Counted from the first letter of the stretch, positions 16,701-24,938 are shown. The stretch: 64,000 nucleotides of DNA from Pyrobaculum ferrireducens (GCF_000234805.1 NC_016645.1:248001-312000); one strand, 5' to 3'. The notes: generated by a model from the sequence alone, not told the origin. Translations and numbers: made by a program.

Positions 16701-17873
16701 CTGGAGGAGCTGAGGGAAAAAGTGAAGAAAAACAAACTAAGCCCGGAACTGGAGAAGTACCTAGCCGCCTTATCTCTAGCGAGGCCACCAGTGGCGATTC
16801 AGATAGTGCTGTCAGTGGCTGAGGCTACGCTGTACCACAGCTTTGCGAGGGTCAAACTATATGCTGGCAAGCTAGAAGAGGCAAAGAAATACTATACCAT
16901 GGCGGCTGAACTTTATAAAAAGCTGGGGCAGTGGGAAAACTACTTAGTTGCTTCTTCTTTGGCCGCTAGAGCCGGTGTGTTGAAAGCTGTTGACCTTCTT
17001 AACGCCGCTGAGATTTTTGAAAAACTGTGGAAAGAAACGAAAGAGCACATAGAGCCGACTGCTGGTATGATGTATGTTGCCTCTGGCGTATTAGCTAAGT
17101 ATCTTGTCTACCTGGCGGCTTCCGGCAGTATAGAAAAGGCGGCTGAGGCGTTAAGAGAACTCGGTTGGTTGCTTAGTTATAGAAGCGATGCACACATCGC
17201 AACTCTCTATATGTTGAGATTGTTAGGCGTTGTGGCGGAGGCGCCAGACACCGGCGAGCTGTTAAAGGCGTTGGAAAGATACGCCCATCCGCTTCTTAAG
17301 CCAGCTCTAGCGGCTTCGCTTGGCGCTCCGCCAAAGCCCATAGATGTAGCGTCGATGTGTGCTGAAGCCGCCGAGGTGACACCCGATTTGTACAAACGTG
17401 TGATTGAAACTACAGAGGGGGATGTTGACCTGTCTCAACTGGGGGAATACGCTTGGCCTTTCGCGTTTTGTCTCGACGCCTACAAAGCCGTTACAGGCGA
17501 CATGGAGGCGCTTAACCGAATACGTGAGCGTGTAAAAGAGTGGTTAATGGAAGGGTCAGAGCTCCTTTCTGTACTAGATCGGCTTGATGCTGTGGGGCTG
17601 GTGCAAGTGTTAGCGCCTATACGCTCACGTGGCCGGCTTATTCTTCTGCTTAGGACCCTCGACGAGGCTAGAGGCGCCGAGGGCGCAGAGCGGGAGAGGC
17701 TTCTCGAGCTGGCGCGGACACACGCGCTGGCAGGCAAATATGAGTATAGGGGGACTATAGGCGAGACGCTTTTCGGCTGGGTAGCCGATGCTGTTAAGAA
17801 ATGCGGCGGCTATACGAACAACTGCGAGGACTTAAAGCTGGCGTTGCTCAAGCTCTACTACCTTCACATCTAG
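13734..17873 (+). CDS. 1379-residue protein with two P-loops and helical repeats (STAND-like)
   Basis: The N-terminal P-loop VVVGPPRSGKTF lies at residues 24-35. A helical and coiled-coil stretch follows (about 225-285), then a second P-loop AIVGPRGVGKST at 343-354 with a following Walker B-like YVLFYDPS. The C-terminal half (about 750-1379) is almost all helix, with TPR-like pairs such as EEAKKYYTMAAELYKKLGQW near residue 1050. P-loop NTPase plus helical repeats is the build of STAND-type sensors, but the two nucleotide sites are unusual. GTG 13734 is about 23 bases after a TATATATAAA box, so it is leaderless. Function unknown; a defence or regulatory role is a guess from layout and context. 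Confidence 0.8.
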   Translation: MVVAGDLFAPYNKERADRYPFPAVVVGPPRSGKTFFRTNYGVEAGEKIAVEKSELAEEAGGGPYRLVYYIPWDDAERYASGDAKRAVELIKRHFTPVEYLGVRYMPPGFVAEVVRRLEEGGEGAAVKYLEEQREAYEKFSTLLAPDKWDRVREVFKRIGYFTLREAVSFLTEVLCIAGALPVSKSVPLVSKFLDLVAAVIKVFGKNWITQWIEQGERWRGLHEDLRKVLAWRAAAKLGRSGEEVEKALDALYGIDTTKLEEVVKKIEEKLAELESGVSRLEDRLKPVNAVYTEPEELGVERRDGVLYVMGAPYVDPARHGLAQAVDEVERKVREVVERGGVLAIVGPRGVGKSTLARAMLAEVLRRAAVRGVVDVGRLGHKDLPYVVERVGRSYVLFYDPSTPRFYELGGLEKPLEGPSPEAPGVVAELVNLAHRGGRHIASAVLVLPVDVYNALGEEVKRRITPVVLDLRSVDFLAEIMRRYSGCQLEGERLRALAEEIAKSDEGHTLIARLVGEELGRRGCQLEKVEEMVKAAGGKALRFMLIYVNEMLRVRWRDPSGTYEDEDVAEIFSQILAARQYYSRDLGPGRVVAPPLLLERWARWRCAKLFKSERCPRELPPKEVYSWLSRRHHDLIETALTLAAYANLLEKADREDVRKIVEDAEVELRVWKRAKTSPYTVVHFLVEYGPDLEREWEGATCLEKFALMLGAAIADQPYKPFAEAAEEAEEDLKDAAERIGRRCVIDGYLLADGELTPFTRELLRAMALEGKMPKPFASQHGKALEEVEKLVKTWRERGGFKRWEAIYGLGLAAVVARAEALDRDAAEKALEAAVPAVQRAGSPIAVGVILDVLSQLKEHAPSWWVAVLYAAATPAVVEQKELAERILEEVEWAKERVEEDWARALLAVAYATVPTKYTGSEESRGDLCRLLGGIHDPDLKTLAEINTLMPLAEGGLSPCGVDMCTEEAREGCMEFLEKAFERKKGELLSKLEELREKVKKNKLSPELEKYLAALSLARPPVAIQIVLSVAEATLYHSFARVKLYAGKLEEAKKYYTMAAELYKKLGQWENYLVASSLAARAGVLKAVDLLNAAEIFEKLWKETKEHIEPTAGMMYVASGVLAKYLVYLAASGSIEKAAEALRELGWLLSYRSDAHIATLYMLRLLGVVAEAPDTGELLKALERYAHPLLKPALAASLGAPPKPIDVASMCAEAAEVTPDLYKRVIETTEGDVDLSQLGEYAWPFAFCLDAYKAVTGDMEALNRIRERVKEWLMEGSELLSVLDRLDAVGLVQVLAPIRSRGRLILLLRTLDEARGAEGAERERLLELARTHALAGKYEYRGTIGETLFGWVADAVKKCGGYTNNCEDLKLALLKLYYLHI

Positions 17874-17959
17874 TCGGCCGAAGCTGGTGGATAGCTGGCA
17901 GAGGCGTCTTTAGACTACCCCGCCTCACCACAGCGGTTAATAAGCCTCGCTGGGTGGAG

Positions 17960-18517
17960 CTATGCCTGGACCAGCCACTTCTCCAGCCCTCTGGCACACC
18001 TGACCGCTCTCTCCGCCGCCTTCTTCAACTTGTCGTACATCTCCCTTCTGTCTTCTCCGCATGCCTCGGCCAGCTTCTCGGCCAGAGACAGCAGAGCCGA
18101 CGGGCTGTAGCCGACGGCGTAGGAGCCGAGTGGGGTTCTGATCAACAAACGGCCCCTCCTCACCTCCGCCTCCACGGGGCACCGGTCCATTGTCATGTCT
18201 ATCATCTCGATGGCCCTCTTCGTGAGGCGGTAGACGACGCGTGTCCTCCCGCCCCTCTCAACCCTCGTCCACTTGAGGAGGCATAGCTCCTGGGCCTTCT
18301 CCAACACGTAGACAGCATCCCCGCCGAAGGCCCTGTGCAGATCCCAGTAAGACACCTCGCCGCCCAGCCCAACGGCGATTTTCACCGCACGCCAGACCTT
18401 GCCAAGCTCCACAAAATCCACTCCGTATGTATAGCACCGCCAAAAATCCCCATCAGGTATTTTACACAGGTAGAGGGGTGGACCGAAACTAAAAACACGC
18501 CTTTCCCCTATAAACAC
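17960..18517 (-). CDS. winged-helix DNA-binding protein
   Basis: A 185-residue protein. Residues about 35-105 look like a winged helix: helix VWRAVKIAVGLGG, a helix-turn-helix around SYWDLHRAFGG and YVLEKAQELCLLKW, then a wing with VERGGRTRVVYRLT. The C-terminus (130-185) is helical. It is convergent with the large P-loop gene and divergent from the ParA operon, whose promoter region starts right at its 5' end, so it may regulate that operon. A decayed copy lies at 58640-58860 next to a second PaREP2b gene, which argues that this gene belongs to the mobile element. Confidence 0.75.
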   Translation of the reverse strand: MFIGERRVFSFGPPLYLCKIPDGDFWRCYTYGVDFVELGKVWRAVKIAVGLGGEVSYWDLHRAFGGDAVYVLEKAQELCLLKWTRVERGGRTRVVYRLTKRAIEMIDMTMDRCPVEAEVRRGRLLIRTPLGSYAVGYSPSALLSLAEKLAEACGEDRREMYDKLKKAAERAVRCARGLEKWLVQA

Positions 18518-18811
18518 TGAGTGGGGGAAAGTAAAGCGGGGCGCCGGGGGTCGACAGCGGACTTAATTAACAGCCGCGTATTTAGGCGCCTGCCCACGGG
18601 CTGGGAGAGGGCATTGGGTGCGGACTCGGCCAGCCTGCCCTTTGACCTCTCGTTGCCCAGTCCTCGCCGGAGTTTTGGCTGGGCCGTCAGAAGGGGGCAT
18701 CCGCCGGCTGTGGAGGGGCCTTTTGGAGTCTTCCGCCGCGTTTAGCTGTTTTTAAACGGCTTGTTAGACGTGGTGTGTGTTGAGTCGAAGCCGGCGTGTG
18801 CGGAGCGGCGG

Positions 18812-18866
18812 TTTGTACAAATTTTGAGAGGCGCCGAGTTTTTGTACAATACGCCGTGTCGTACAA
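18812..18866. promoter_or_regulatory. three TTGTACAA operator-like palindromes
   Basis: TTTGTACAAA (18812-18821), TTGTACAA (18842-18849) and TCGTACAA (18859-18866) lie just upstream of the ParA-like gene. Centres are 29 and 17 bases apart. Two are perfect palindromes, the third has one mismatch. The third ends six bases before the GTG start, so a bound protein would block transcription or translation start. The rest of 18518-18811 holds no convincing gene. Confidence 0.6.
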
Positions 18867-18872
18867 GGGGAG

Positions 18873-19577
18873 GTGAGGCCGGTTAAAACTGTGGTTGTCT
18901 ACTCCCTAGACGGAGGGGTGGGGAGGACCACCTTGTCCGCTGTCCTTTCTGTGGCTAGGGGGTATGTCCTCATGGTTGATATGGACTGGGAGAGGGCTGG
19001 GCTGTCTCAGCTCTTCAAAGCGCCTAGGAGGCCGGGTTGGCTTGCGCCGTATTTAGGCGCGGGGGTGCCGTATGTACACCGCGTCTCCCCAACGCTTTAC
19101 CTAATACCGGGCTACGAGGCGGCTCTTCTCTACACGAGGCGTGGGGAGGACTTCGCCAGAGAGGTGGAGGAGGCTTTTCTCGACTTCGCCGAGCGCCTCC
19201 CCGCGCTGGCTCAGAGGCTGGGAATCCCCGTAGACCTCGTGGTAATCGACACCGCGGCGGCGCTGCGGCTGGGGATTCTGGCAGAGATGCGGAAGATGGG
19301 GGTCTACGGCGTGTTTGTGGGAGACCGCCGCCTCGTCTCAAAAATTTCAGAGGCGAAGGCTGAGCAGTACCGCCGGTACCTGGCCTACTCCTCGGTGGCT
19401 GTGTTGAATCTTTTGGAGAGGGACGAGTTGAAAATCGCGAGGAAGTTGACGCCCGCGGCTATTAAGAGGGTTGCCGTCGGAGACCGCCGCGGCGTGTCCG
19501 TCGCCGAAGCCGTGTTGAGAGATAGAGAAAACCGCAAGTCGATAGACTACGTGCTCGCCGCGTTAAAAACGTCGTGA
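18873..19577 (+). CDS. ParA/MinD-like ATPase
   Basis: A 234-residue cytoplasmic ATPase. The deviant Walker A SLDGGVGRTT at residues 10-19 replaces the usual KGGxGKT lysine pair with GG...R, and is followed by VLMVDMDWERAGL (Walker A' type aspartate). LVVIDTAAALRLG is the Walker B strand. ParA-like proteins position or partition DNA or protein complexes. It is first in a tightly packed operon of DNA-transfer-like genes. GTG 18873 lies within GGGGAGGTGAGG, so the exact start is unclear; GTG 18891 is an alternative. Confidence 0.8.
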   Translation: MRPVKTVVVYSLDGGVGRTTLSAVLSVARGYVLMVDMDWERAGLSQLFKAPRRPGWLAPYLGAGVPYVHRVSPTLYLIPGYEAALLYTRRGEDFAREVEEAFLDFAERLPALAQRLGIPVDLVVIDTAAALRLGILAEMRKMGVYGVFVGDRRLVSKISEAKAEQYRRYLAYSSVAVLNLLERDELKIARKLTPAAIKRVAVGDRRGVSVAEAVLRDRENRKSIDYVLAALKTS

Positions 19578-19640
19578 TGAGGGGCGGCCGGCGTGCGGCT
19601 GGAGGCGGAGGGGGCTCCGCGGGAGCGGCGTGTGTGTAGA

Positions 19641-19652
19641 AAGTTTTTCCCC
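19641..19652 (+). promoter_or_regulatory. shared AAGTTTTTCCCC box
   Basis: This box lies about 31 bases before the GTG at 19672. Near-identical boxes lie at 27190 and 31197 at similar distances from starts of other genes of this element, suggesting an element-specific promoter or regulator site. Confidence 0.35.
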
Positions 19653-19665
19653 CCGCCAGGCGCAG

Positions 19666-20145
19666 GTGGGCGTGAAGTCTGTGGCCGTCGTGGGGCCTCC
19701 CGGCGCTGGCAAGACGCTGGTGGCCACGTCGCTGGCGCTTTACCTACACCTAGCCACCGCCGGCGTGGCTTATGTAGACAAGTCTGTTACGAAGGCGGGC
19801 GCCGGCTTGGTGAAGAGCTACCTGCCACTGGCCGCCGACGTGGAGGAGGCGGCGGAGCTGGGCGTTGACTACGTCGTCATCGACGCGGCCCCCTACGACG
19901 TGCCCCCGGCGGATGTATACATCTTCGTCTTAGAGCCCACAGACCTCAGATACTTCACGGGGGAGGGGGTGTACGTGGTGGTGAACAAAACCTCGCGGTG
20001 GTCTCTAAGAGGGATACCTTTCGACAGCAGAATCTCCTGGGCTATGCAGGCGGGCGTGCCGCCCGTGGTCGCAGACATCAAGGGCTTCGAGAGGACTAGG
20101 AAGAGAATTGTGAAGGTGGTGAAGGAGATCGGGGATGGGCTATGA
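19666..20145 (+). CDS. small P-loop ATPase, ParA/CobQ-like
   Basis: About 159 residues with VAVVGPPGAGKTLVATSLAL, a Walker A near the N-terminus, then VAYVDKSV and the Walker B DYVVIDAAPYD. The order and strand pattern fit the ParA/CobQ/CobB group, but the Walker A is of the classical GxxGxGKT kind, and the protein is short, with a NKTSRW segment like the NK.D region of these folds. GTG 19666 or 19672 is chosen because upstream codons from 19630 look non-coding. It is followed by a gene overlapping its stop (ATGA). Confidence 0.7.
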   Translation: MGVKSVAVVGPPGAGKTLVATSLALYLHLATAGVAYVDKSVTKAGAGLVKSYLPLAADVEEAAELGVDYVVIDAAPYDVPPADVYIFVLEPTDLRYFTGEGVYVVVNKTSRWSLRGIPFDSRISWAMQAGVPPVVADIKGFERTRKRIVKVVKEIGDGL

Positions 20146-20564
20146 GGCGGGGGGAGGCGGGCTACTTAGAGCTTAGGCGGGAGCTTAAGAGGAAGATGGA
20201 GGAGTTGGGGAAGGCGGCGAGGGGCGTCAGAGTGTTGCCGGATCCCAAGCCGCCTGGGTTGAAAATCGGCGTCTTGCCGGCGGAGGCCTGGCCCAGGGCG
20301 TTGCGGGTGAGGCCGAGGAATCCTGAGGCTTGGGATCTCTGTGTAAATTTCCTGGGGGATTTGGACTGCTACCACAAGGCGGTTAAGCTGTGGGGCAACA
20401 AGGACGCCTACGCCCTGGTGCTGAGAGCCGTTATGTTCGGCGCCGACGTCAAGGCGGTGGTGGACGCGCTGAGCCGCGGCGATTTTCAGAAGGCTAGGGA
20501 GCTCGTCTACAGAGGCAGGGCTCCCGCGCAACAAATAGACGAGCTTGTGGCGGGGCGGAGATGA
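20142..20564 (+). CDS. hypothetical protein in the DNA-transfer operon
   Basis: A 140-residue, basic, helical protein; the ATG overlaps the previous TGA, and its own TGA overlaps the next ATG. The N-terminal 30 residues are a charged amphipathic helix (LELRRELKRKMEELGKAA). The rest contains two predicted helical pairs with one Cys pair (DLCVNFLGDLDCY). No family recognised. Position directly before the VirB4-like ATPase suggests a partner protein. Confidence 0.7.
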   Translation: MRRGEAGYLELRRELKRKMEELGKAARGVRVLPDPKPPGLKIGVLPAEAWPRALRVRPRNPEAWDLCVNFLGDLDCYHKAVKLWGNKDAYALVLRAVMFGADVKAVVDALSRGDFQKARELVYRGRAPAQQIDELVAGRR

Positions 20565-22543
20565 AGTTCTACAGCCGGGTGTTGCTCTACTTCGCCGGGG
20601 GGCTGTTTTTCGTAGCCCTCCTCGCCCCGCAGTGGCCTCCGGCGGCGCTTCTGCTCCTGCCGCTTGTCTACATACACGGAGAGGATCTCTTAGTGTGGCT
20701 CTACTCTAGATTCGCCCCGATTGAGCCGGTTAGAGTCAGACATCCAGACGACGAGAGATGCGCCTACGACCCCCGCCGCGGGCTGTACCACTGGCTTTGG
20801 AGAGTGGAGCCTAACCGCAGTCTATTCGGGGTGGAGAGCGCCGAGGCTGTGCACGAGTTTTACAATAAGCTGTCTCTGCAGAGGGGGGAGTGGCTGACGT
20901 TTGTTGTAATTGGCGACGAGAAGTTTATACGGTTCACCTCGCGGAGGTTCGACCCCGCCCGGGTCAGCCAGGTGGAGGCGGTGTTGCAGGAGTTCTACGT
21001 CGCCACGAGAGAGGGGGCTTGGGTCGGTTGGGGGAGGCCTGTGGATAGGAGGGTATACGCCACCGCCTTCTTCTGGCTTTTCTACAGCGCCTTCGCCGGG
21101 CCTTGGGCGCTGGCGGTGGTGCTCCCCGTCTGGCTCTGGGTTGTGCGTAGATTCGCCAGGGGGTATCTGGAGGTGCCCCTCATGGTGAGGTTCACCCACA
21201 GATCCACGGCCGAGAGCTGGCCGGCCTCTAGGCAGGTTTTGGAGCTTCTGTCGGGGCCCGACGCGAGGGTGTATGCCAACATGCCCCGCTGGGCTGTGGC
21301 GGTGGCCGACAGGCCGCCGCTGGAGGTGGTGAAGAAGTTTCAACGTATCTACGAGGGGAGGGACACCGGGAAGAGGCTGGTGAGGCTTGGGGAGCTGGCC
21401 CCGGTGCTTGAACGCGTTTCGCAACACAACGAGAGGCCTGTGTTGCTGTACCCCTTCGGCACCGCGGACGTCCACACACAAAACGTCTCCCACGACCTTC
21501 TGGCGCAGGCGGAGTTGTGGCGGCTGAGAGACGGAGTTAAGGCCCTCACTGGGGATCTCATGCGCTTCCCCATATTCTACGGAGGGCAGCTCCTGGGTAG
21601 GGGGAGGTACGTCACGTTGGCGTATGACAGATTTGGGAGGCCCGTGGCGGTGCCCATAGACTCTCTGCCTAACGCACACGGCGTTATTATCGGCCCGTCG
21701 GGTATGGGCAAGTCGTGGACAGTCGGGTCGTGGCTAAACGCCCTTGTCCGTAGCGGCGTTGTTATCACCGTCGTCGACCCGCACGGGGACTTCCGCCGCT
21801 GGGCTAAGCTAAACGGCGCGGTGGTAGTTGAGGTGCCCCGGCAACTGCCTGCCGACTTCGCCGAGGTGCTCGCCGCCAGTCTAGACTTCCAGAGGGTGGC
21901 CAGGGCGTACGGCTTTGAGGTGGCGGGGGCCGAGTCGGCGAGGTCGGCCGTGGAGAGGGTGGCATCGCTGGTGGGCGCGGCGCCGCAGTACATCCAGTGG
22001 GACGGCTCCAGCCACACGGTCTTCGTCCTGCGGTCTATTAGAGAGGCGTATGACGTAGCCGCCTTCTTCACGGCGGCTCTCATGCTCTACCTATTCCGCA
22101 AGTTCAAGGCGCCGGAGGAGGAGCCTCCTGAGATGCTCCGGAGGATAATTGTAATCGACGAGGCTAGGCTCGTCGGCGACCCGAGAAACCCGGCCTCCGG
22201 CGAGCTTGTGAGGGCGCTGCTCGAGCTGGTGCAGGGGGGCCGTAAGGAGGGGTACGCCGCGTGGTTTATTATACAGCTAGAAACTCAGCTGGAGCGCGAC
22301 CTGCTGAGAAGCGCCTCTCTGGTTCTGGTGCTGGGGGGCACCTCCCGGGCAATTAGAGGCGCCGCGGAGATACTAGGCCTCAGCCAGTCAGACCTCGCGT
22401 ATCTCACAAGCGCCCTCACGCCCTACGAGGCTTCGCTGGGAGGGAGGCCGTACGCCACGGGCGTCCTGTTGCTGGCCCCCAGGGAGATTAAATACCAGGT
22501 GAAAATCCCCCTAGACCCGGAGCTGAAGCCGCGGAGAAAATGA
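20561..22543 (+). CDS. VirB4/HerA-like ATPase of a DNA-transfer machine
   Basis: A 660-residue membrane-associated motor ATPase. N-terminal membrane segments (about 5-45, LLYFAGGLFFVALLAP then ALLLLPLVYIH) and a further pair near 165-195 (FFWLFYSAFAGPWALAVVLP) precede the ATPase core. Walker A GVIIGPSGMGKSWTVG is at about 374-389, VVDPHGDF follows, and Walker B RIIVIDEARLVGD is at about 526. The PHGD sequence and the overall layout fit the HerA/FtsK/VirB4 group, like CedB/TedB of crenarchaeal DNA import or type IV secretion VirB4. Context supports this: pilin-like and VirB6-like genes follow in the same block. Confidence 0.82.
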   Translation: MKFYSRVLLYFAGGLFFVALLAPQWPPAALLLLPLVYIHGEDLLVWLYSRFAPIEPVRVRHPDDERCAYDPRRGLYHWLWRVEPNRSLFGVESAEAVHEFYNKLSLQRGEWLTFVVIGDEKFIRFTSRRFDPARVSQVEAVLQEFYVATREGAWVGWGRPVDRRVYATAFFWLFYSAFAGPWALAVVLPVWLWVVRRFARGYLEVPLMVRFTHRSTAESWPASRQVLELLSGPDARVYANMPRWAVAVADRPPLEVVKKFQRIYEGRDTGKRLVRLGELAPVLERVSQHNERPVLLYPFGTADVHTQNVSHDLLAQAELWRLRDGVKALTGDLMRFPIFYGGQLLGRGRYVTLAYDRFGRPVAVPIDSLPNAHGVIIGPSGMGKSWTVGSWLNALVRSGVVITVVDPHGDFRRWAKLNGAVVVEVPRQLPADFAEVLAASLDFQRVARAYGFEVAGAESARSAVERVASLVGAAPQYIQWDGSSHTVFVLRSIREAYDVAAFFTAALMLYLFRKFKAPEEEPPEMLRRIIVIDEARLVGDPRNPASGELVRALLELVQGGRKEGYAAWFIIQLETQLERDLLRSASLVLVLGGTSRAIRGAAEILGLSQSDLAYLTSALTPYEASLGGRPYATGVLLLAPREIKYQVKIPLDPELKPRRK

Positions 22544-23253
22544 CTGAGATCTGTACAAAAAGGCCAGATCTCTGCGACCCCCAAGGCCTGGCCAGAGAGG
22601 AGCCCCGCGCCGCGGGCCCCGGCGCGGCGGAGGCGGCCAGAGAGCTACTCGGACACCCCCCCGGGCCGGAGTTGCCCGCGGCGCCGGGCCCGCCCCCCGT
22701 CCCCGCCCCTCCGTTGCCGACGCCTCTCCACTTCCAGTGGGAGGCGCCGATAAGGGTGAGGAGAATTTTCAACACGTATTGGCGCCTCGTCAACACTCCG
22801 TTTGCCCAGCTGGGGGACGTGGTGGTGGTGAAGAGCCCCCAGGAGGCGTACGTCTTGAGGCGTGAGAAAAAGGCGGAGAGGTGGCTGGAGCCGCCGGGCT
22901 CTCTCTACATCCAGGGCCGTGTTGAAAAACAGTACTGCATCTACGGCTTCATACTACGCGGCTCTGTCGAGCTAATAGCCCAGCTATTCCGCTCCGGCAT
23001 GTACGCCATCGTGCTGGGTTGCGACCGCCGCGCCGTTGTTAAGCCCCCCCGCAGTTTTGAACTACAGCAAATATGGCGCCACGAGGGCTACATCGTCAAC
23101 GCCTCTCCGGCTAGGCTGGCGGTGGTCCGCCTCGGCGGCGGTGCGAAGCCCAGGATAGCGCTGAGTTTCTTCAACAAGGGCTGTCCCATATACAGCCTCT
23201 GGGCAAACCAGCTGTTGCAACTGATAGGAGTTTCAATTCAGCTAGTTTGTTAA
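22540..23253 (+). CDS. hypothetical protein with proline-rich N-terminus
   Basis: A 237-residue protein, start overlapping the ATPase stop (ATGA). Residues about 18-60 are Pro/Ala-rich (HPPGPELPAAPGPPPVP), a likely flexible linker. The remaining 170 residues form an alpha/beta domain with four cysteines scattered. No membrane segment and no motif recognised. Its place between two ATPases of the operon suggests a structural or adaptor role in the same complex. Confidence 0.65.
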   Translation: MTEICTKRPDLCDPQGLAREEPRAAGPGAAEAARELLGHPPGPELPAAPGPPPVPAPPLPTPLHFQWEAPIRVRRIFNTYWRLVNTPFAQLGDVVVVKSPQEAYVLRREKKAERWLEPPGSLYIQGRVEKQYCIYGFILRGSVELIAQLFRSGMYAIVLGCDRRAVVKPPRSFELQQIWRHEGYIVNASPARLAVVRLGGGAKPRIALSFFNKGCPIYSLWANQLLQLIGVSIQLVC

Positions 23254-24030
23254 ATGCTGGAGATTGTCGTAGGCGGCCTCGCAGATCCGCCTCCCGCAGA
23301 GATGCGGTACACCATCTGCCCGGCGGATCGCGTAAGCGGCCTCGGCTTTGAGCTGACGCCGGGGGGCGCCGCCGCGTTAATTACAATTTTTGTTAGATAC
23401 AACAGCCCCATCCCCCTCCCCCGCCACACCTCTGAGCTGGCTCAGTGCTCGGCGCCGCTGTGTCTATTGTTTAGATTTGTCGACTATTCTAAACTCGCGG
23501 AGGGGCCGGGCCGGTACCAGCTGAGGATAGCCCTGGCCGACCCTGTGCAACTAGCCCTCGGCCTCGCCCTGGCCCACCACCTAGATTCAAAATACGGCGG
23601 GGGGTGGGCCGTGGAGGTGTACAGCGACGTGTGGCCTCAGTTCACTGACGTACTAGCCGCGGCCAAGGCGCTGGGGGGAGTTCTCCGAATTTACACCTCT
23701 GTATACGACCAGCGGGCGTTGGTGGCAGACCGCGTCGTCATGGCCGCCTCCTCTCTGACGTACGAGGCCCTCGCGGTGAAGAGGCAGTGGGCCGGCGCCC
23801 CGCTGTGCAGGACCTCCGTACCTGAGCCAGTTGTGGAGATTAGAGACGGGGAGGTGTTGGAGTTGTTGAAGACTATTTGGGAGTCTGGGGGCTTCCTATC
23901 GCTTAAATACGCCCTGGAGAGGCACGGCCGGGCTGTGGTTAGGGCTAGTCAAATGGGGCTTGTGAAGATAGACGCCCTCACCCTCACTGTTAGGATTACG
24001 GATTTAGGTCTTAGGGCGCTGGGGGCGTGA
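23254..24030 (+). CDS. hypothetical protein with C-terminal winged-helix-like end
   Basis: A 258-residue protein starting three bases after the previous stop. The body is alpha/beta. The final 60 residues (EVLELLKTIWESGGFLSLKY, then ALERHGRAVVRASQMGLVKI and TLTVRITDLGLRALGA) look like a winged helix with a typical terminal TDLGxRAL helix, so it may bind DNA or a partner protein. The rest is unrecognised. Its stop overlaps the next GTG. Confidence 0.6.
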   Translation: MLEIVVGGLADPPPAEMRYTICPADRVSGLGFELTPGGAAALITIFVRYNSPIPLPRHTSELAQCSAPLCLLFRFVDYSKLAEGPGRYQLRIALADPVQLALGLALAHHLDSKYGGGWAVEVYSDVWPQFTDVLAAAKALGGVLRIYTSVYDQRALVADRVVMAASSLTYEALAVKRQWAGAPLCRTSVPEPVVEIRDGEVLELLKTIWESGGFLSLKYALERHGRAVVRASQMGLVKIDALTLTVRITDLGLRALGA

Positions 24031-24938
24031 TACACCGCTACCTATTCCGCCTAGTGGCCTCCGCGGAGGGAAACGCCTTAATTACTGGGTTGCCGGGGAG
24101 CGGCAAGACTTCTCTCGTCAAGTGGAGCCTGGGAGACCTCCCCCCGGACTACGCCGTTGTTGTATACGACACCGCCGGTGACTTCCAGCAACACGGCCTC
24201 TGCGACTACCACGGCCGCTTTCCGGTAAACCCCCTGGACCTCCCGGCGCCTAGGGTTGTTGAAATTCTTGAGGAGAGCCTCACTGCCACTTACGGGGAGT
24301 ATCCGTATCTGCTCACTCCGGCGATGGCTGAGCTGTTGCTACGTAGCGTTGAGAGGGGGATGAAGACGCTTGGCGAAATCCGGCGCCGCGTTGTGGAGGT
24401 GGCGGAGGCCCACGAGGTGGACACGGCCTATGCAGTGCGCCGTAGATTAGCCCATTTTGATACGCAACAGTTCGAAAAGACGGAGGCGCCTCTCGAGGTC
24501 GGCCGCTCTACTTGTATTGACATCAGCGGGCTAGACCGCGTGGGGAGGCTGGCCTACGTGCTGGCGCATTTAGAACTAACCCGCGGTGTCAAAAACGTGA
24601 TATATGTGGTGGACGAGGCGCATAGATTTTTGATGTTCGTGAATCGGTACAGCCTATTGACAGACCACATGCGCACCGGCCGCGCTTCGGGGCGCTTCTT
24701 CGTGCTTATTAGCCACAGCTTTCGCGAATTCCAGAGGCACCTAGGCTACGTCAAGCTCATTATCCGATTCCCAGACTGGGACCTAGACGAGTCCAAAACA
24801 ACGCCGCTACAGCCCTCGGAGGCCTTGGTGGTTGTCAGAGCGGCCTCCGTCAAGGCGATGGAGGCCCTCTCTAGGCTCGTGCCGCTGAGAGGCACGTGGG
24901 GCCAGTTTAGAATAACCGTGCCTCCCTATGCGCCGTGA
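24027..24938 (+). CDS. HerA/TraG-like P-loop ATPase
   Basis: A 303-residue ATPase. Walker A LITGLPGSGKTSLVKW near residues 18-33, then VVYDTAGDFQQHG (an aspartate-strand like the PHGD strand of HerA proteins), Walker B NVIYVVDEAHRFLMF near 190-204, and a downstream HMRTGRASGRFFVLISHS, which resembles the arginine-finger region with R-x-x-G. This set is typical of HerA-type and coupling-protein ATPases. With the VirB4-like gene it makes two motors in one operon. GTG overlaps the previous stop. Confidence 0.8.
   Translation: MIHRYLFRLVASAEGNALITGLPGSGKTSLVKWSLGDLPPDYAVVVYDTAGDFQQHGLCDYHGRFPVNPLDLPAPRVVEILEESLTATYGEYPYLLTPAMAELLLRSVERGMKTLGEIRRRVVEVAEAHEVDTAYAVRRRLAHFDTQQFEKTEAPLEVGRSTCIDISGLDRVGRLAYVLAHLELTRGVKNVIYVVDEAHRFLMFVNRYSLLTDHMRTGRASGRFFVLISHSFREFQRHLGYVKLIIRFPDWDLDESKTTPLQPSEALVVVRAASVKAMEALSRLVPLRGTWGQFRITVPPYAP

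Noticed and set aside
17880-17960. Search for a tRNA-derived attachment repeat at the left end of the element
   Set aside because: I found no copy of the tRNA-Met 3' end near the winged-helix gene and no integrase gene in the window, so no att sites are claimed.
20822-21679. 285-codon open frame antisense to the VirB4-like gene
   Set aside because: Pro/His/Arg-rich, no motif, wholly inside a strong gene.
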